A stretch of 7,132 nucleotides of DNA from Erythrobacter sp. (GTDB lineage Bacteria > Pseudomonadota > Alphaproteobacteria > Sphingomonadales > Sphingomonadaceae): assembly GCA_003483125.1 (NCBI GenBank), contig DMWU01000052.1:1-7132 (forward strand), in the 5' to 3' direction. The position numbers and the translations under genes were made by a program. Below are positions 6,566 through 7,132 of this stretch, one piece after another. Positions within the stretch are counted from its first letter, which is position 1, and every line of letters begins with the position of its first letter. The notes beneath the pieces are model-generated. The model saw only the letters and a list, made by a program, of their open reading frames with translations. It was not told the origin of the DNA and did no database searches.

Positions 6566-6894
6566 TTCTTCGCGCCAGCGGATGAATTCGCAGGCTGCTT
6601 CACGACATATTACCAAACGGCGGTGGAGGTTCCCGAGGGGGGGGAAGGTGCGCGACTACTTGCAGCCCGAATGGGGAATGATTCGTTTCTTTGCAGGTTC
6701 TAAGCCTTGGGCAAGCATTCTGAGGTATTCAGAATTACCACGACCAGGCGTAGTTCACGCGAGAGTTCCGGGAATTCATGACGATGAATCCCAGCGATTA
6801 TGCCACCCTCGATCATCCGATATTGGAATCGCTGATGGAAGCGCGCGCCAAAATCAAGGGATCGCCGGCTACGACCCTGGATTCGCCCAACTGA
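6566..6894 (+). pseudogene. Decayed second copy of the AraC-family regulator
   Basis: Recognisable remains of a paralogue of the gene just upstream. From 6566 one frame reads FFAPADEFAGCFTTYYQ, aligning with FFAPPAEFDGCFTTFYR of the intact copy. After a run of eight G (6637-6644) the match continues one frame later as VRDYLQPEWGMIRFFAG (intact: VSDYLLPEWANIRFFSG). From FF to DY the spacing is exactly 1 nt more than the intact copy, so one extra G explains the shift. The match breaks after KPWASI near 6719 and resumes at 6736 with YHDQA, a TAG stop (6751-6753) where the intact copy has CAG, then FTREFREFM and the ending TLDSPN with TGA at 6892-6894. Between the flanking Trp and Tyr codons 515 nt are missing, removing most of the sensor part and the first helix-turn-helix. 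No start codon is apparent. A 144-codon open frame (6510-6944) crosses this region by chance. The copies are clearly diverged, so the duplication is not recent. Confidence 0.9.
6717..6735. repeat. Perfect 7-bp hairpin at the deletion junction
   Basis: ATTCTGA (6717-6723), loop GGTAT, TCAGAAT (6729-6735): a perfect inverted repeat filling the stretch between the last residue matching the N-terminal half (KPWASI) and the first matching the C-terminal half (YHDQA). The intact copy has no such sequence next to its corresponding positions (about 5820 and 6350). It looks like a scar of the rearrangement. Confidence 0.6.
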
Positions 6895-6927
6895 CTACTT
6901 CAAGTCGCGAAAGGTGCTTTGCCTTGT

Positions 6928-6941
6928 GCGCCATTTGGCGC
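6928..6941. promoter_or_regulatory. Small stem-loop upstream of pheS
   Basis: GCGCC-ATTT-GGCGC forms a 5-bp GC-rich stem with a tetraloop between the pseudogene and pheS. It is followed by CTAGCGGAG rather than T residues. It shares TTGGCGCT with the left arm of the stem after rplT (5565-5572). Its role is unknown; it could be a weak terminator or part of the pheS leader. Confidence 0.3.
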
Positions 6942-6975
6942 TAGCGGAGCGCTTCCCAACGATGAAAATGACTCA

Positions 6976-7132
6976 ATGGCTGATTTGAACCAACAAAAGC
7001 AAACGGCACTGGATGCAATCGCAGCCGCTGGTACGCTCGATGCGCTCGAGGAACAGCGGGTGGCAGCGCTTGGCAAGAAGGGCTGGGTTTCGCTCGCGCT
7101 GAAGACGCTGGGCCAGATGAGCCCCGAGGAGC
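6976..7132 (+). CDS. pheS: Phenylalanyl-tRNA synthetase alpha subunit, N-terminal part
   Basis: Alpha subunit of the cytosolic alpha2-beta2 enzyme that charges tRNA-Phe. Only the first 52 codons are present; the window edge removes the catalytic domain. The visible part begins [20 protein letters not shown] and contains [27 protein letters not shown]; this is the N-terminal coiled-coil, tRNA-contacting arm, where 'R...LGKKG...LKTLG.MSPEE' is characteristic of PheS. The ATG at 6976 gives the usual N-terminus but has no good ribosome-binding site within 15 nt; GCGGAG (6944-6949) is 26 nt away. An 8-codon frame starting at ATG 6962 overlaps the start and could couple translation, though this may be chance. 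pheT would be expected next, outside the window. Confidence 0.93.
   Translation, partial: MADLNQQKQTALDAIAAAGTLDALEEQRVAALGKKGWVSLALKTLGQMSPEE

Noticed and set aside
6637..6644. G8 run as a phase-variation switch
   Set aside because: The same copy also lacks about 515 bp and has an in-frame TAG, so changing the run length could not restore a working regulator.
6510..6944. 144-codon plus-strand open frame read as a separate gene
   Set aside because: Only its middle matches the regulator family; its ends are out of frame with the homologous sequence. The pseudogene reading explains the region better.

Overview
The window reads as ordinary core chromosome of an alphaproteobacterium, most likely a sphingomonad (Sphingomonadales, possibly Erythrobacteraceae). 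This rests on moderately high GC, the forms of the Hom, GlpX, Prs, L35, L20 and PheS proteins, and an AraC-type regulator of a form I associate with that order. The placement is inferred from protein style only; no rRNA or tRNA gene is visible.

Layout. Positions 2-1249 hold homoserine dehydrogenase (hom), cut off at its N-terminus by the window edge. A convergent minus-strand gene (1209-1793) overlaps the end of hom and encodes a small exported protein with four cysteines and a TTG start. Plus-strand genes then run to the end: class II fructose-1,6-bisphosphatase (glpX, 1867-2862), ribose-phosphate pyrophosphokinase (prs, 2991-3926), a histidinol-phosphatase of the inositol-monophosphatase family (hisN-like, 4028-4798), ribosomal proteins L35 (rpmI, 4930-5133) and L20 (rplT, 5160-5519), an intact AraC-family regulator (5614-6510), a decayed second copy of that regulator (about 6566-6894), and the first 52 codons of phenylalanyl-tRNA synthetase alpha (pheS, from 6976).

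How the genes fit together. The first half is biosynthetic housekeeping. Hom leads from aspartate to threonine and methionine. GlpX serves gluconeogenesis. Prs makes PRPP, which feeds histidine, nucleotides and tryptophan, and the next gene is probably a late histidine-pathway enzyme. The second half is translational: rpmI-rplT and pheS are a common neighbourhood in bacteria, but here about 1.4 kb carrying a tandem regulator pair separates them.

Non-coding structure. Several spacers carry clean dyad symmetry: a 14-bp perfect palindrome next to the prs ribosome-binding site, a 9-bp inverted repeat between prs and hisN, three 9-nt direct repeats plus two stems in the rpmI leader, and two overlapping long stems just after rplT that cannot both form completely. 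The most informative region is the AraC-like pair. The second copy carries three distinct lesions: one extra G in a G8 run, a net loss of about 515 bp whose junction is a perfect 7-bp hairpin, and a CAG-to-TAG change. I found no defence system, mobile element or CRISPR array, and nothing that clearly amounts to a new biological system.
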